DNA of 64,000 nucleotides from Flagellimonas sp. CMM7 (lineage in GTDB: Bacteria; Bacteroidota; Bacteroidia; Flavobacteriales; Flavobacteriaceae). The notes beneath the pieces were generated by a model. That model worked only from the letters and a program-made list of their open reading frames with translations, made no database searches and had not been told where the DNA came from. Where the stretch lies: the NCBI RefSeq assembly GCF_021390195.1, contig NZ_CP090003.1, forward strand, positions 3,679,501 through 3,743,500, read 5' to 3'. Shown here one piece after another: positions 28,525 to 38,760 of the stretch (its first letter is position 1; the number at the start of each line of letters is the position of its first letter). The translations under genes were made by a program, and so were the position numbers.

Positions 28525-29697
28525 TTAAGCCAAACTTTCAATGGTGATATCACTAGTTTCTATGATTTGATGAATATCGTCATCTAAAATTTCTTTCTTA
28601 CGATCGGCAAATTTCAGGAAGTTGTCATACACTACATCTAACTGTAGTTTCGTTAGTTCATATCCCACATTTTTTGCTCTATAGGCTAAAGCGGCACGTC
28701 CGCTTCTTGCTGTCAACACAATAGAAGATTCGCTTACACCAACATCTTTTGGGTCCATGATCTCATATGTCTCACGCTGTTTAATGACACCATCTTGATG
28801 TATTCCCGAACTGTGGGCAAAAGCGTTGGAACCAACAATTGCCTTATTAGGTTGCACTGGCATCCCCATTTTATGCGAGACCATCTGGCTGGTATCTAAA
28901 AGTAGGGTGCTGTTGACATCAGTGTCCAAATCTAGATACGGATGTTGTCTTAATATCATAACCACTTCTTCCAATGAGGTATTTCCGGCACGTTCGCCAA
29001 TACCATTAATGGTACATTCAATTTGTCTTGCACCATTGATTACACCGGCAATGGAGTTTGCCGTAGCCAAGCCTAGATCATTGTGGCAGTGACAGGAAAG
29101 AATGGCCTTGTCAATACCGGTAACGTTTTCTTTCAGGTATTTCATTTTTGCACCATACTCTTCAGGCAAGCAATATCCTGTTGTATCTGGAATATTTAGC
29201 ACTGTAGCACCTGCTTTAATAACAGCTTCGCAAACTTGTGCTAGAAAATCATTGTCCGTACGCCCTGCATCTTCAGCATAAAACTCTACATCTTCTACAA
29301 AAGTCTTGGCATATGCAACGGCATCTACTGCACGTTCTATGATTTTTTCGCGAGTTGTATTGAACTTGTATTTAATATGGGAATCTGAAGTGCCGATTCC
29401 CGTATGGATTCTTGGTCTTTTGGCAATTTTAATAGCTTCAGCTGCAACTTCAATATCTTTTTTAACGGCTCTGGTCAATCCACATACAGTTGCGTTTTTT
29501 ACTAATTTGGCAATTTCAAGTACCGAGTTAAAATCACCAGGGCTTGAAATAGGAAAACCGGCCTCAATGACATCAACGCCCAACTCATCTAGACGTTTGG
29601 CAATGACCAATTTTTGTTTTGTATCCAATTTACAACCGGGAACCTGTTCTCCGTCCCTGAGTGTAGTATCAAAAATTTGTACCTTATCTTTAGCCAT
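28525..29697 (-). CDS. leuA: 2-isopropylmalate synthase, short form without regulatory domain
   Basis: 390 residues. HMGL-like TIM barrel with [13 protein letters not shown] (9-21), ETCHCHND-type metal site as [10 protein letters not shown] (near 203), and [10 protein letters not shown]. The sequence ends after the accessory subdomain; the about 120-residue leucine-binding C-terminal domain of typical LeuA is missing, so feedback inhibition by that route is not expected. This short form is usual in Flavobacteriaceae to my knowledge; a homocitrate/citramalate synthase role is less likely beside leuB. Confidence 0.9.
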   Translation of the reverse strand: MAKDKVQIFDTTLRDGEQVPGCKLDTKQKLVIAKRLDELGVDVIEAGFPISSPGDFNSVLEIAKLVKNATVCGLTRAVKKDIEVAAEAIKIAKRPRIHTGIGTSDSHIKYKFNTTREKIIERAVDAVAYAKTFVEDVEFYAEDAGRTDNDFLAQVCEAVIKAGATVLNIPDTTGYCLPEEYGAKMKYLKENVTGIDKAILSCHCHNDLGLATANSIAGVINGARQIECTINGIGERAGNTSLEEVVMILRQHPYLDLDTDVNSTLLLDTSQMVSHKMGMPVQPNKAIVGSNAFAHSSGIHQDGVIKQRETYEIMDPKDVGVSESSIVLTARSGRAALAYRAKNVGYELTKLQLDVVYDNFLKFADRKKEILDDDIHQIIETSDITIESLA

Positions 29698-29758
29698 TGT
29701 TTTAGTCAGTTTTATCTAAGCTATACGAAGATATGATAGGAGTTTGCAAGAACTAAAA

Positions 29759-29825
29759 AATGATAAAAATCATTACAACGTTAAATAGTATTTCATATTA
29801 TTCAAATAGCTGAATTACAGTAATT
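29759..29825. promoter_or_regulatory. Two dyads between leuA and the divergent TPR-like gene
   Basis: AATGAT-AAAA-ATCATT (29759-29774) and AATTAC-A-GTAATT (29813-29825) are perfect 6-bp inverted repeats in a 146-bp divergent intergenic region. They are candidates for amino-acid-responsive control of leuAB or for the opposite gene; no known consensus was matched. Confidence 0.35.
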
Positions 29826-29843
29826 TAAATTATATTTTTTACG

Positions 29844-31388
29844 ATGACAAATGCCCATAAGGACACCTTATTTGTGTTGATTAAGTCGCTTTCTAAATCG
29901 GAAAAACGTCAGTTTAAGCTTTATGTGGGTAGACTAGGGGTAAATACTGATGCTAAATTCTTGGCGCTTTTTAACCTTATGGATAAAATGCGGATGTATG
30001 ACGAACGGCAAATTTTGGATAGCGGAATTGTAAAAAAAGCGCAATTATCCAACTTAAAGGCGCATCTATACAAACAGATATTGGTAAGCCTGAGGTTGAA
30101 TCCTGTAAACCAAAATATACGAGTTCAAATACGGGAACAATTGGATTTTGCAACCATTCTTTATCAAAAAGGGCTTTACAAACAAAGCTTAAAAATTTTG
30201 GATAAGGCCAAGAATTTGGCCATTGAGAATGAAGAAAAGAATGTAGCCTATGAAATTGTAGAGCTAGAGAAAATAATTGAAACCCAATACATTACTAGAA
30301 GTATTCCGGATAGGGCGGATGAACTTTCCGTGCAAGCAAAACAACTTTCTGCACATAATGTAATGACGAGTAAACTCTCTAATCTATCCCTGCAGCTATA
30401 TGGAATGATGCTGAAAGTTGGTTATGTACGTAGTGATGAGGATTTACAGAGCGTACAAGATTATTTTGAGACGCATTTACCTGCGTACAACCTTGAGGAT
30501 TTGGGTTTCCGTGAAAAGTTATGGCTTTATAAAGCCCATTTGTGGTATAGTTTTTTGATCCAAGATTTTTTGTCTTCCTATAAATATGCCAGTAAATGGG
30601 TAGATCTTTTCTATGATAATGAAGAGATGATCACCCTGAATCCCGTATTCTTTTTAAAAGGAAACCATTATCTGTTGGAATCTCAGTTTTTTGTAAAATA
30701 CAGTTCACAGTTTAAGGAAACGTTGGAAAGAATGGAAGCGCAGGTGCACAGTCCTAAGTTTCCACAAAATGATAATATTACCTCACTTGCTTTTTTATAT
30801 ATCAATTCCAATAAATTAAACCTTCATTTTTTGGAAGGTACGTTTGATAAGGGCCTATACCTTGTCAACATTGTTGAGTATGGAATTAAAAAACATAGAG
30901 ATAGAATCGATGAGCATCATATAATGCTCTTGTATTACAAGATAGCTTGTTTGTATTTTGGAAATGGAGACAACAAAAATTGTATTGTCTACTTAAAGAA
31001 AATTATCTCCAACAAAAACTTAAAAATGCGTGAAGATTTAATGTGCTTTGCTCGGGTATTGAGTTTGGTGGCACATTATGAAGCAGGAATGGATTATCAT
31101 TTGGAAGTACAACTTAAAAGTACATACAAGTTCTTGTTGAAAATGAATGACTTACAAGCTGTTCAGAAGGAGATGATCAAATTTTTACGAAGCCTAGGAG
31201 ATATCTATCCAAATGAGCTTAGAAACGAATTCCAAAAGCTGTACAATGAGCTTAAGAAATATGAAAACCATCCTTATGAAAAGAGAGCTTTTCTATATTT
31301 GGATATTCTTTCATGGTTGGAAAGTCACCTGCAAAACAAGCCTGTAGGACAAATTATTAGAGAGAAGGCAATGGCCATTACTCGTTAG
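29844..31388 (+). CDS. Conserved Bacteroidota TPR-like helical protein
   Basis: 514 residues, no signal peptide. Predicted all-helical with loosely TPR-like spacing. Conserved-looking N-terminus LIKSLSKSEKRQFKLY. Proteins of this length and start are widespread single-copy hypotheticals in Flavobacteria as I recall; function unknown. A -7-like TATATTTT at 29831 precedes the ATG. Its stop overlaps the convergent rluA-type gene by 4 bp. Confidence 0.75.
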   Translation: MTNAHKDTLFVLIKSLSKSEKRQFKLYVGRLGVNTDAKFLALFNLMDKMRMYDERQILDSGIVKKAQLSNLKAHLYKQILVSLRLNPVNQNIRVQIREQLDFATILYQKGLYKQSLKILDKAKNLAIENEEKNVAYEIVELEKIIETQYITRSIPDRADELSVQAKQLSAHNVMTSKLSNLSLQLYGMMLKVGYVRSDEDLQSVQDYFETHLPAYNLEDLGFREKLWLYKAHLWYSFLIQDFLSSYKYASKWVDLFYDNEEMITLNPVFFLKGNHYLLESQFFVKYSSQFKETLERMEAQVHSPKFPQNDNITSLAFLYINSNKLNLHFLEGTFDKGLYLVNIVEYGIKKHRDRIDEHHIMLLYYKIACLYFGNGDNKNCIVYLKKIISNKNLKMREDLMCFARVLSLVAHYEAGMDYHLEVQLKSTYKFLLKMNDLQAVQKEMIKFLRSLGDIYPNELRNEFQKLYNELKKYENHPYEKRAFLYLDILSWLESHLQNKPVGQIIREKAMAITR

Positions 31389-32107
31389 AAGCAAGCATTC
31401 CAAATGGCGTCATCTGGTGGTTTAGCTATAATTTTTATTGGTTCTTTTTTTACAGGATGTTCAAATGCTAAACTTCTCGCATGTAAATGGATACCTCCAT
31501 CTTTATTACTTCTGTTCGCGCCATACTTCAAGTCTCCTTTTATAAAACAGCCCATAGTTGCAAGTTGCGCTCTAATTTGATGATGTCTTCCTGTTTTTAG
31601 ATCAATCTCCAAGAGAAAATAACTATTCAATTTTTTCAGGACCTTGTATTCCAGAATCGCCTTTTTACTATTGGCAATCTCTTTTTTATATGCATATGAT
31701 TTGTTTTGCTTTGGATTGCGGACCAACCAATGAGTCAAGACACCGCTTTCATTTTCTGGAGCCTTTTTTACAACAGCCCAATAGGTTTTTTTAGTTTTTC
31801 CTTCAGCAAACAGTTTGTTTAAACGGGGTAACGCTTTAGACGTTTTGGCAAATAGCACGATACCAGAGGTAGGCCTATCCAATCTATGCACAACGCCCAG
31901 ATAAACATTGCCAGGCTTATTATATTTCTCTTTAAGAGACTGTTTAACCACATCGCTTAACGGAACATCACCAGTTTTATCTCCTTGAACAATATCACCG
32001 GGTCTTTTATTGACCACAATAAGATGATTGTCTTCATGTAGAACATCTAGATTGGAAGGGCTTGAATGAGGGACTTTATCTGTCAAAGGAATATTAGTAT
32101 TGCTCAT
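31385..32107 (-). CDS. RluA-family pseudouridine synthase
   Basis: 240 residues from ATG 32107. Catalytic motif [18 protein letters not shown] with the active Asp; later [10 protein letters not shown] and KYGANRSN. No S4 domain, so a compact RluA/RluC-type rRNA or tRNA uridine modifier; exact target uncertain. The frame extends upstream to 32164 inside panB; ATG 32107 (overlapping panB by 14 bp) gives the sensible N-terminus MSNTNIP, and 32113 is a close alternative. Confidence 0.88.
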   Translation of the reverse strand: MSNTNIPLTDKVPHSSPSNLDVLHEDNHLIVVNKRPGDIVQGDKTGDVPLSDVVKQSLKEKYNKPGNVYLGVVHRLDRPTSGIVLFAKTSKALPRLNKLFAEGKTKKTYWAVVKKAPENESGVLTHWLVRNPKQNKSYAYKKEIANSKKAILEYKVLKKLNSYFLLEIDLKTGRHHQIRAQLATMGCFIKGDLKYGANRSNKDGGIHLHARSLAFEHPVKKEPIKIIAKPPDDAIWNACF

Positions 32108-32912
32108 CTTCATTAGGGAAATCCTTGCTCTTAACGTCGTCAACATATTGGGAGATGGCACCACTCATTTCCTCATATAAGTTCATATATCTACGAAGAA
32201 AACGAGGGTTGAATTCATGCGTCATCCCCAACAAATCATGCACTACCAAAACTTGTCCGTCAACACCATTCCCTGCACCGATTCCGATTATGGGAATAGA
32301 AACGCTTTCTGCTACTTCTTGAGCCAATTTTGCCGGAATTTTTTCAAGAACAATCCCAAAACAACCAAATTTCTCCAGCATCTTGGCATCTTCTTTTAGT
32401 TTTTGGGCTTCTTGTTCTTCCTTGGCCCTCACGGTGTAGGTGCCAAATTTATATATTGATTGTGGGGTAAGTCCCAAATGTCCCATCACGGGGATACCAG
32501 CTCCTATAATTCGTTTTACAGATTCCTTTATTTCACTGCCACCTTCTACTTTTACGGCATGTGCTCCACTTTCTTTCATGATTCTGATAGCGGAACGCAG
32601 TGCTTCTTTAGAATCACTCTGATAGCTTCCAAAAGGAATATCAACAACCACCAAAGCCCTTTTTGCGGCCCTAACTACAGAACTGGCATGATAAATCATC
32701 TGATCCAAAGTAATGGGCAGAGTGGTCTCATGACCAGCTATTACATTACTGGCCGAATCACCCACCAAAATAACATCTACGTTGGCAGCATCCACAATTT
32801 TTGCCATGGAATAATCATAGGAGGTGAGCATGGAAATTTTCTCACCATTTTGTTTCATTTCGATCAGGGATTTTACTGTGACCCTTTTATACTCTTTTTT
32901 GGCAACTGACAT
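32094..32912 (-). CDS. panB: 3-methyl-2-oxobutanoate hydroxymethyltransferase
   Basis: 272 residues. First committed step of pantothenate synthesis: adds a hydroxymethyl group from methylene-THF to alpha-ketoisovalerate. Motifs [32 protein letters not shown] (in part), [27 protein letters not shown]. Overlaps the pseudouridine synthase gene downstream, so the two are co-transcribed. Confidence 0.96.
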   Translation of the reverse strand: MSVAKKEYKRVTVKSLIEMKQNGEKISMLTSYDYSMAKIVDAANVDVILVGDSASNVIAGHETTLPITLDQMIYHASSVVRAAKRALVVVDIPFGSYQSDSKEALRSAIRIMKESGAHAVKVEGGSEIKESVKRIIGAGIPVMGHLGLTPQSIYKFGTYTVRAKEEQEAQKLKEDAKMLEKFGCFGIVLEKIPAKLAQEVAESVSIPIIGIGAGNGVDGQVLVVHDLLGMTHEFNPRFLRRYMNLYEEMSGAISQYVDDVKSKDFPNEDEQY

Positions 32913-32982
32913 TTGGTTTGCTTTTGATGGCTAAATGTAAGCAGATTTGTTTAATTTGGGTTCTAATCAAAAAACTAGAAAA

Positions 32983-33459
32983 ATGAAAAAATCAATCTTT
33001 TTGATCATACTTATCACTTTTTTAAAAGTGAATGCGCAAGGCCCAAATGCTTCAGAATATGACAAACAAGCAGTTAAGGATGTTGTGGAAACTTTTTTTG
33101 ATGGTTTTCATAAGCAAGATTCCATAATTATGAAAAGCACGTTAGCAGAAGATGTTGTGCTGCAAACTACAGCTCGCAACAAACAAGGAAAGACATTATT
33201 TAAGACAGAAAAGATTGAAAAACTGATAACATCTATAACCAGTATCCCTGATAGTATAAGTTTTGAAGAAAAATTGACCTCATTTTCAATCCAAGTGGAT
33301 AGAACAATGGCCAACGCTTGGGTAGGTTATGAATTTTGGTTGAACGATAAGTTTAGTCATTGTGGCATAAACTCTTTTCAACTTATCAATTTTGATGGGG
33401 AGTGGAAAATTATTTATTTAATCGATACAAGGGGTAAGGCAGGCTGTCTTGAAGATTAG
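32983..33459 (+). CDS. Secreted NTF2-like (DUF4440/lumazine-binding type) protein
   Basis: 158 residues from ATG 32983 (the frame reaches a TTG-type start 36 bp upstream). Signal peptide ends FLKVNAQ. Mature part has the cone-fold pattern of NTF2-like proteins: VKDVVETFFDGFHKQDSI, with C-terminal strands INFDGEWKIIYLIDTRG. Similar exported proteins exist throughout Flavobacteriaceae; ligand unknown. Confidence 0.75.
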   Translation: MKKSIFLIILITFLKVNAQGPNASEYDKQAVKDVVETFFDGFHKQDSIIMKSTLAEDVVLQTTARNKQGKTLFKTEKIEKLITSITSIPDSISFEEKLTSFSIQVDRTMANAWVGYEFWLNDKFSHCGINSFQLINFDGEWKIIYLIDTRGKAGCLED

Positions 33460-33515
33460 CTCAAAAAAAATAGGATTCACCTCTTTTCTTTTAAACACAA
33501 TATTAGTCGCTAAAT

Positions 33516-33523
33516 TAAGTTTG
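33516..33523 (+). promoter_or_regulatory. -7 promoter element upstream of a lipoprotein gene
   Basis: Perfect TAAGTTTG. No good -33 TTTG at the usual distance (T-rich sequence at 33485-33492 only). Predicted leader about 20 nt. Confidence 0.4.
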
Positions 33524-33549
33524 AAAAAGATACTGATCAAGTGATGATT

Positions 33550-34419
33550 ATGAATTATAGATTGCTCCTTTTGGTTTATCTTTTTATACTTAACCTTAGT
33601 TGTAAGAAAAATGATGAAAAACAGCTGGTTTTGCTAGCTGAAACCCAAAAAGAAAAGATTCAAGAAAAGCCAAGAACACTCTATTTACCTGATTTTGGCC
33701 TTTACTTAAATAATTGGCCCCAAAATTGGGTATTGGCCAACCATGGTAATGGATGTCAAACAGGTAGTAACAGTGTCAGTTTTGTTTTTGGTACTGCCTA
33801 TGAAACAGAAGGTATTTTAGAAATAGAGACGGTTGGCGATTTAGGTGAAGATTATTTTTCAACTTTAGAGTTAAAGCAACGTAGTCTTTGGCGTGATAAA
33901 AAAAGAGTTGACCTCGATTTGGAAACTGTCGACGGTGGCAAGGTGAGGCTTAAATTTCTGAACCTTAACAAAAGGCATGAAAAATGGGTTGTTGAAAATG
34001 TGGCCTTTTTAGCTCCATTTGAAGATGTAATCATAGATGAGGTTACTTTTCCAAGCTTTCCAATATATGGGCCACAAAAAAAACAACGAATCAACATAAT
34101 TTTTGATTTTAATATACTATCCTCTACCCGTGATTATCAAATGACCTTCCAAAATCAAACCTCTAGACTAGGTGTTAGTTGCTCCTTGCGAAATGAAATT
34201 AAAGGGAATGTGGAAACATCAATAGGGAAATCAAGTAAAGGGTTTGGTATTGGAGATATTGTTTACATTGATGCCAAAGAAGAAAATGTAAGTTGGAAAG
34301 TGGTACAAGAAAAAGGAAAATTGGTTGTTTTTGAAAAAGAGGATGGAAAGACAAAGACGCTTTATGAAATTCCAATTTCTGAAGACTATGATTTTACGTT
34401 TTATGCCAATGCAGAATAG
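33550..34419 (+). CDS. Lipoprotein of unknown function
   Basis: 289 residues if started at ATG 33550; in-frame GTG 33541 and ATG 33544 are alternatives. Lipobox LNLSC with KKND after it. Mature protein beta-rich, no recognised family. A central motif FLAPFEDVIIDEVTFPSFPIYGP (shown as PFEDVIIDEV) is not informative. Transcribed alone; 150 bp without features separate it from the SCO gene end. Confidence 0.65.
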   Translation: MNYRLLLLVYLFILNLSCKKNDEKQLVLLAETQKEKIQEKPRTLYLPDFGLYLNNWPQNWVLANHGNGCQTGSNSVSFVFGTAYETEGILEIETVGDLGEDYFSTLELKQRSLWRDKKRVDLDLETVDGGKVRLKFLNLNKRHEKWVVENVAFLAPFEDVIIDEVTFPSFPIYGPQKKQRINIIFDFNILSSTRDYQMTFQNQTSRLGVSCSLRNEIKGNVETSIGKSSKGFGIGDIVYIDAKEENVSWKVVQEKGKLVVFEKEDGKTKTLYEIPISEDYDFTFYANAE

Positions 34420-34571
34420 TAATCAGTAAAACACCTCTATCCCTATCTATTAACCGTTTAAGCAATGCTTTAAGATTCGCTACCGGCTTAATCCTACAAA
34501 TAAAAATCAAGGACGTTTTCAAAACATCTTTTCTATTACCTTTTAAATAACGGTTTAAACAGGTTAAATGA

Positions 34572-35231
34572 TTAATTCGATAAAATATTAATATCATCAA
34601 TTAATCGAAGGATTTCATCATTGTTGGTTCCATCATAAACTCCCCGTATTTGTTTGGCCTTGTCCACAAGTATAAAATTGGGAGTATGGATAAAATCCTG
34701 CAACCCACCATCACCCTGGTCTACAACGGCAAAATAGCTTTTACGGGCCAAATTGTATATGTGCTTTTTGTTGCCTGTAGTTATGTTCCATTTAGAATCG
34801 ATGACACCTTTGTCAGTTGCATACTTTCTTAGAACAGGAACACTATCCATTTCTGGTGTTACAGACATTGATAAAAACATGACATCATCATTATTCAAGA
34901 AAGCCTGTTGCAATTTTTCCATATTGTTTGACATGATAGGGCAGATGCTGGGACAGCGGGTAAAAAAGAAATCAGTTACATAAATTTTATTGTCATAATC
35001 TGACTGTGTAATAACTTCTCCATTCTGATTTGTCAATTTAAAATCAGCTACCGTATGATGGTTTTCCACATTTTGTAGGCTTACATCCACTAATTCCGGA
35101 TTAAAATCTTGAGGACTATAAACGGGTAATTCCGAACTTCTTCTTGAAAGGAAGAAAACAACAGCCAAAATACCAATTACAGCAAGCGCTATGGGTATTT
35201 TGGATGATTTCAACTTTTTAAAGGAGGTCAT
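34572..35231 (-). CDS. SCO1/SenC family protein
   Basis: 219 residues. One N-terminal membrane anchor (about 12-29), then a thioredoxin-like fold with the copper site TRCPSICPIM (Cys93, Cys97) and the distal His in DFIHTPNFILVD. SCO proteins deliver copper to the CuA centre of cytochrome oxidase or act as thiol reductants. Last gene of an operon with two TPR proteins (3-bp gap to the upstream gene). Confidence 0.92.
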   Translation of the reverse strand: MTSFKKLKSSKIPIALAVIGILAVVFFLSRRSSELPVYSPQDFNPELVDVSLQNVENHHTVADFKLTNQNGEVITQSDYDNKIYVTDFFFTRCPSICPIMSNNMEKLQQAFLNNDDVMFLSMSVTPEMDSVPVLRKYATDKGVIDSKWNITTGNKKHIYNLARKSYFAVVDQGDGGLQDFIHTPNFILVDKAKQIRGVYDGTNNDEILRLIDDINILSN

Positions 35232-35234
35232 TTA

Positions 35235-36965
35235 TTATAGGATTGACGTTTCAATTTCAATATCTGAATGCTCCCAAGCCTTTTCAAATTCTTGCTTTAT
35301 TGCCTGAGCTTCTTCAAGCTTCCCCTGAGCTTTTAAACTGTTGTGCAAACCCATTAATGACCATCCGTTTTGTCTAAGCACATCTAAATCTTCTTTGTAG
35401 ATTTTTTCAGCCTCTTCATATTTTTTGGCATTCATTAATATAGCTCCTAAGTTTTGTCGTGTTGGAATGTGCCATGCCGCTGGTTCTGTATAAGTAAGAC
35501 CATCCTCAAATTCCACGGCTTTTTCAAGGTGCTTTATGGCTTTGGAAGTGTCACCGTTCAATGCAGCCAACTCCCCGGCAACAACTTCGTATGCTATGTT
35601 CGCCGAATGAACAGAGGCATTGTTCGCTGTTGCAACCAAGTTCTCTAATTCAGGGTCATTCTTTAGCATTGCAATGGCATCCAATTCTTCTTGAGCTTCT
35701 TTGCTGTTTCCTTTACGGATAAAGGCAATTCCTCTAGCATAATGCCTTATCAAATTCAAATGTTTAATTTCTGGGTTAGGTGCGGGTATGGTCAAAACTT
35801 CATTCCATTTACCAAATCTAGTATAAGCCAACATTGGGGTGGCTGCAAAGTCTTGTAAAAAAGGCATGGTGATAAACTCTCCAACAGGTACTTTTTCGGC
35901 AGTTTTTTTAGCGGCATCAATGGCAATATCGCTATCACCCAGTAAGCTGGCTGCTGACCATAGAAAATGAATGTTATGGGGATAATATCCTAAAGGATAT
36001 AACCCTTGCGAATAACATTGAGAGATGTAGTCTTCATCTGCCAAAATTGCTTTTTGATTTGCCTTTACCGCATCTAGATAACGTCCAACTCGGATATATA
36101 TGTGTGAAGGCATATGAACAATATGTCCAGCAGCGGGCATTAGCCCTCCTAATTTATCCGCACTTGCAACACCTAGATCTGGTTTAGGTAACTCTACCAT
36201 ATGTATATAATAATGGTGTGCTCCTGGATTGTTTGGGTTTATTTCCATGGCCTTTTCCAGGGCCGCCTTGGCCTCAGCAATATTAGGGGAAGGGTTTCCT
36301 TCTTCATCCCAGTAATTCCAAGGAACTGTATTCATGACTGATGCTGCATAAAGAATTTGGACTTCGGCATCTTCTGGAAATTCTTTTAGCACTTCGGCCA
36401 TAGCATTCATATATGCTACATTTAGCTCCTCTATATCTTTGGTCAAATCTTCGCTATATCTTGTAGTTAAGGCGTTTATTAATGCTTGCTCTTTAGGAGT
36501 GGCATTCGCACTTAAATTTCTGGCTTTGGCCATAGCCTCATTGGTTTTTATTTTGCGATCATCCGGAGGCAGTGGGTCATTGATGTTAGGACCCAATGCA
36601 TAAGCTTGACCCCAATAGGCCATGGGAGAGGTTGGGTCTAAGCGAGAAGCTTCCATAAAAGATCTATGCGCCTCAGCATGATTAAATGCGTAGGTGAGTT
36701 TTAATCCTTGGTTAAAGAAGGTTTGCGCACGCTCATTTTTAGTAGTGATTGTAAAACTTAAATCTCCCAAATTTTCAAAAAGAGGTGAAATTTGTTGCGT
36801 AGAGTCCACCACTTCCAGTAAATACTTGGTGGGCGTACATTTAATGAAACTAAAAGATGCTTTCTGATAGTTTTTAGGTGTTCCTGTAGAATTATTCTTG
36901 GTTAAAAAATGAATCGATACTAATACTCCTAACACTGTTATGGCCAGTCCTAATTTTGTTTTCAT
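35235..36965 (-). CDS. Exported TPR protein with HxxHMPSHI motif (second copy)
   Basis: 576 residues. N-terminal hydrophobic segment (signal/anchor, 6-22). Helical TPR repeats throughout: FFNQGLKLTYAFNHAEAHRSF and LDPTSPMAYWGQAYAL near the start, more at the C-terminus. Two His-rich clusters: HHYYIH (250-255) and GHIVHMPSHIYIR (280-292), plus YYPHNIHFL (327-335). The same clusters occur in the upstream gene product, so they are a family signature and possibly bind metal (inference). Between a paralogue (42-bp gap) and a SCO gene (3-bp gap). Confidence 0.75.
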   Translation of the reverse strand: MKTKLGLAITVLGVLVSIHFLTKNNSTGTPKNYQKASFSFIKCTPTKYLLEVVDSTQQISPLFENLGDLSFTITTKNERAQTFFNQGLKLTYAFNHAEAHRSFMEASRLDPTSPMAYWGQAYALGPNINDPLPPDDRKIKTNEAMAKARNLSANATPKEQALINALTTRYSEDLTKDIEELNVAYMNAMAEVLKEFPEDAEVQILYAASVMNTVPWNYWDEEGNPSPNIAEAKAALEKAMEINPNNPGAHHYYIHMVELPKPDLGVASADKLGGLMPAAGHIVHMPSHIYIRVGRYLDAVKANQKAILADEDYISQCYSQGLYPLGYYPHNIHFLWSAASLLGDSDIAIDAAKKTAEKVPVGEFITMPFLQDFAATPMLAYTRFGKWNEVLTIPAPNPEIKHLNLIRHYARGIAFIRKGNSKEAQEELDAIAMLKNDPELENLVATANNASVHSANIAYEVVAGELAALNGDTSKAIKHLEKAVEFEDGLTYTEPAAWHIPTRQNLGAILMNAKKYEEAEKIYKEDLDVLRQNGWSLMGLHNSLKAQGKLEEAQAIKQEFEKAWEHSDIEIETSIL

Positions 36966-37007
36966 GATGTTCTTATTATAATGTGTTCTTAATACCTTGG
37001 ATTAAAA

Positions 37008-38690
37008 TCAGCTCGCATATTGTTGGACAAATGCTTTGGCCTCTTTTATTTCAGGTCGTTCACTATTAGAATTCTTGGTCAGTTCAATAAGTTGATTAAA
37101 GTAGTCTACAGCTATCTCATTTTTATCTGATTCTTTTGCTGCAATTGCAGCACCATAGACACCATTAAACCTATTAGGGTGCCCTTTTAAATTTACCTCA
37201 TAAGCTTTTAGTGCCTCAACAGGTTTGTTTAGTGCCAAGAGCATATCACCTAAAAGTTCATCAGCAGGTAGCACCTCGCCTGGAGTTACAGGATGTTTTG
37301 AAGTTTCACTTTCTAGTTTAGCTGCTGTTTTCATCAAACTAAGCGCATCTTCTTTATTGCCTTTTGCCAATTCTATCCAAGCCTTGGCTGAATGTACTTG
37401 TACATTTACTTGGCCTGCCTTGTAGGCCTTTTTTGAATCCAGAAGGTTTTGGTGCAGATGCTTTAAGGACGCAAGTTCTCTCTCTGCGGATAATATATCT
37501 TTCGTATGCGAATAACCCAATGCCTTGCCAAAATGTAACATTGCCTTTTCCCAATGTAAATCCTCCCAAGGAAAATTAATCGTTGGTAATTCAAGTTTAG
37601 AGGCCTGATCCCAGTTTTTATTTTCTAAAGCCATTCTTACGGGCATGGCTGCCAAAGCATAAGTAGCTGCAAAATGATCTTTAGGGAAGACATCTTTAAC
37701 AGCTTGCATTTCCTTTAATTGTTCGGCCGCTTTTTCATTGTCTCCCATCTGTAAATAGCCATATACCAAATAATCCACAGCATGAATTTCCTGTGCCCAA
37801 TTAGCAGTTGGATTAACACTTTCTGCATAGCATGTTGCAGAGGATGCAGAATTTATGTTGGTATTGATAGATTCATCCCAAAGGCCTAAACGTGTGAATA
37901 TGTGTGAAGGCATATGCTGCGCATGCGCAGAAGCAGGGGCAATTTCAGCATAACGCCTTGCCGTAACCAACGCCTTTGCTGCAAGTTCTGGATAATCGTA
38001 ATTATGAATAATATAATGTGCAATACCGGGGTGGTTGGGTTGTTCAACAAAGAGGTCCTCTAGGATTTTTCCTGACTTTTTTTGTCTGGAATAACTTTTA
38101 TCATTGGGGTCTGCGGCGGCACGGATGGCCAACGCATAGAAAACTGCAGCTTCAGTATCACCTTCATGTTTATTATATAGCTCCTCCATTTTTTTTTCAT
38201 ACATTCTTTGTCTGGTCAACTTGTCAATGCTATCCCAATCTTTATAGAAGACACTGATCGCATCCAAATAATCCTTTTCCAAATCGGATTTTGGTAATTT
38301 ATTTGCCAGTTTTAATAGTTTCTCGCCCTTTTCTAAATAACTTAGGTCAGATTGCATCCAAAGCGATTGAAAAATACTCATTGAAACCCCCCAATATGCC
38401 ATTGCGCAATTTGGATCCATATCAATTACTTTCACAAATGCTTTTTCAGCTTCGGCATATTCAAAAGAATGTAACAATGACAGCGCTAAATCAAAGGTAG
38501 CCCTAGTTTCATAACTACATGATAATGAAAAGTTTACTTCCCCAAAACTTTCTGTGCTGCATAATAGGAGTTCTCCTCTTTTAAGGTCGATGGAGGCTAA
38601 TGCAGGGTTTGGTTTTTTGTTTTTACAGGCAAATAAACAGACTGTCAGAATTGTGCTTACTGCCAACCATACCTTTTTTGAATGTTTCAT
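37008..38690 (-). CDS. TPR lipoprotein with HxxHMPSHI motif (first copy)
   Basis: 560 residues. SPII signal with lipobox CLFAC (Cys21). TPR-like helices, e.g. TFDLALSLLHSFEYAEAEKAF and MDPNCAMAYWGVSM. Shares with the next gene HYIIH (225-229) and HAQHMPSHIFTRLG (256-269), then HAVDYLVYG (303-311). The two proteins are ancient tandem duplicates. First gene of the TPR-TPR-SCO operon, preceded by a 240-bp leader with two hairpins. Confidence 0.75.
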   Translation of the reverse strand: MKHSKKVWLAVSTILTVCLFACKNKKPNPALASIDLKRGELLLCSTESFGEVNFSLSCSYETRATFDLALSLLHSFEYAEAEKAFVKVIDMDPNCAMAYWGVSMSIFQSLWMQSDLSYLEKGEKLLKLANKLPKSDLEKDYLDAISVFYKDWDSIDKLTRQRMYEKKMEELYNKHEGDTEAAVFYALAIRAAADPNDKSYSRQKKSGKILEDLFVEQPNHPGIAHYIIHNYDYPELAAKALVTARRYAEIAPASAHAQHMPSHIFTRLGLWDESINTNINSASSATCYAESVNPTANWAQEIHAVDYLVYGYLQMGDNEKAAEQLKEMQAVKDVFPKDHFAATYALAAMPVRMALENKNWDQASKLELPTINFPWEDLHWEKAMLHFGKALGYSHTKDILSAERELASLKHLHQNLLDSKKAYKAGQVNVQVHSAKAWIELAKGNKEDALSLMKTAAKLESETSKHPVTPGEVLPADELLGDMLLALNKPVEALKAYEVNLKGHPNRFNGVYGAAIAAKESDKNEIAVDYFNQLIELTKNSNSERPEIKEAKAFVQQYAS

Positions 38691-38760
38691 GAATTTAATA
38701 GATTAAATAAAATGTTCCTTTTTATGACGGGGAATCAAATAGTACTTAATGTGTCAATAT

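Noticed and set aside
35221..35228. AAGGAGGT, a perfect Shine-Dalgarno sequence
   Set aside because: On the plus strand with no plus-strand gene after it; it is codons of the SCO gene read backwards.
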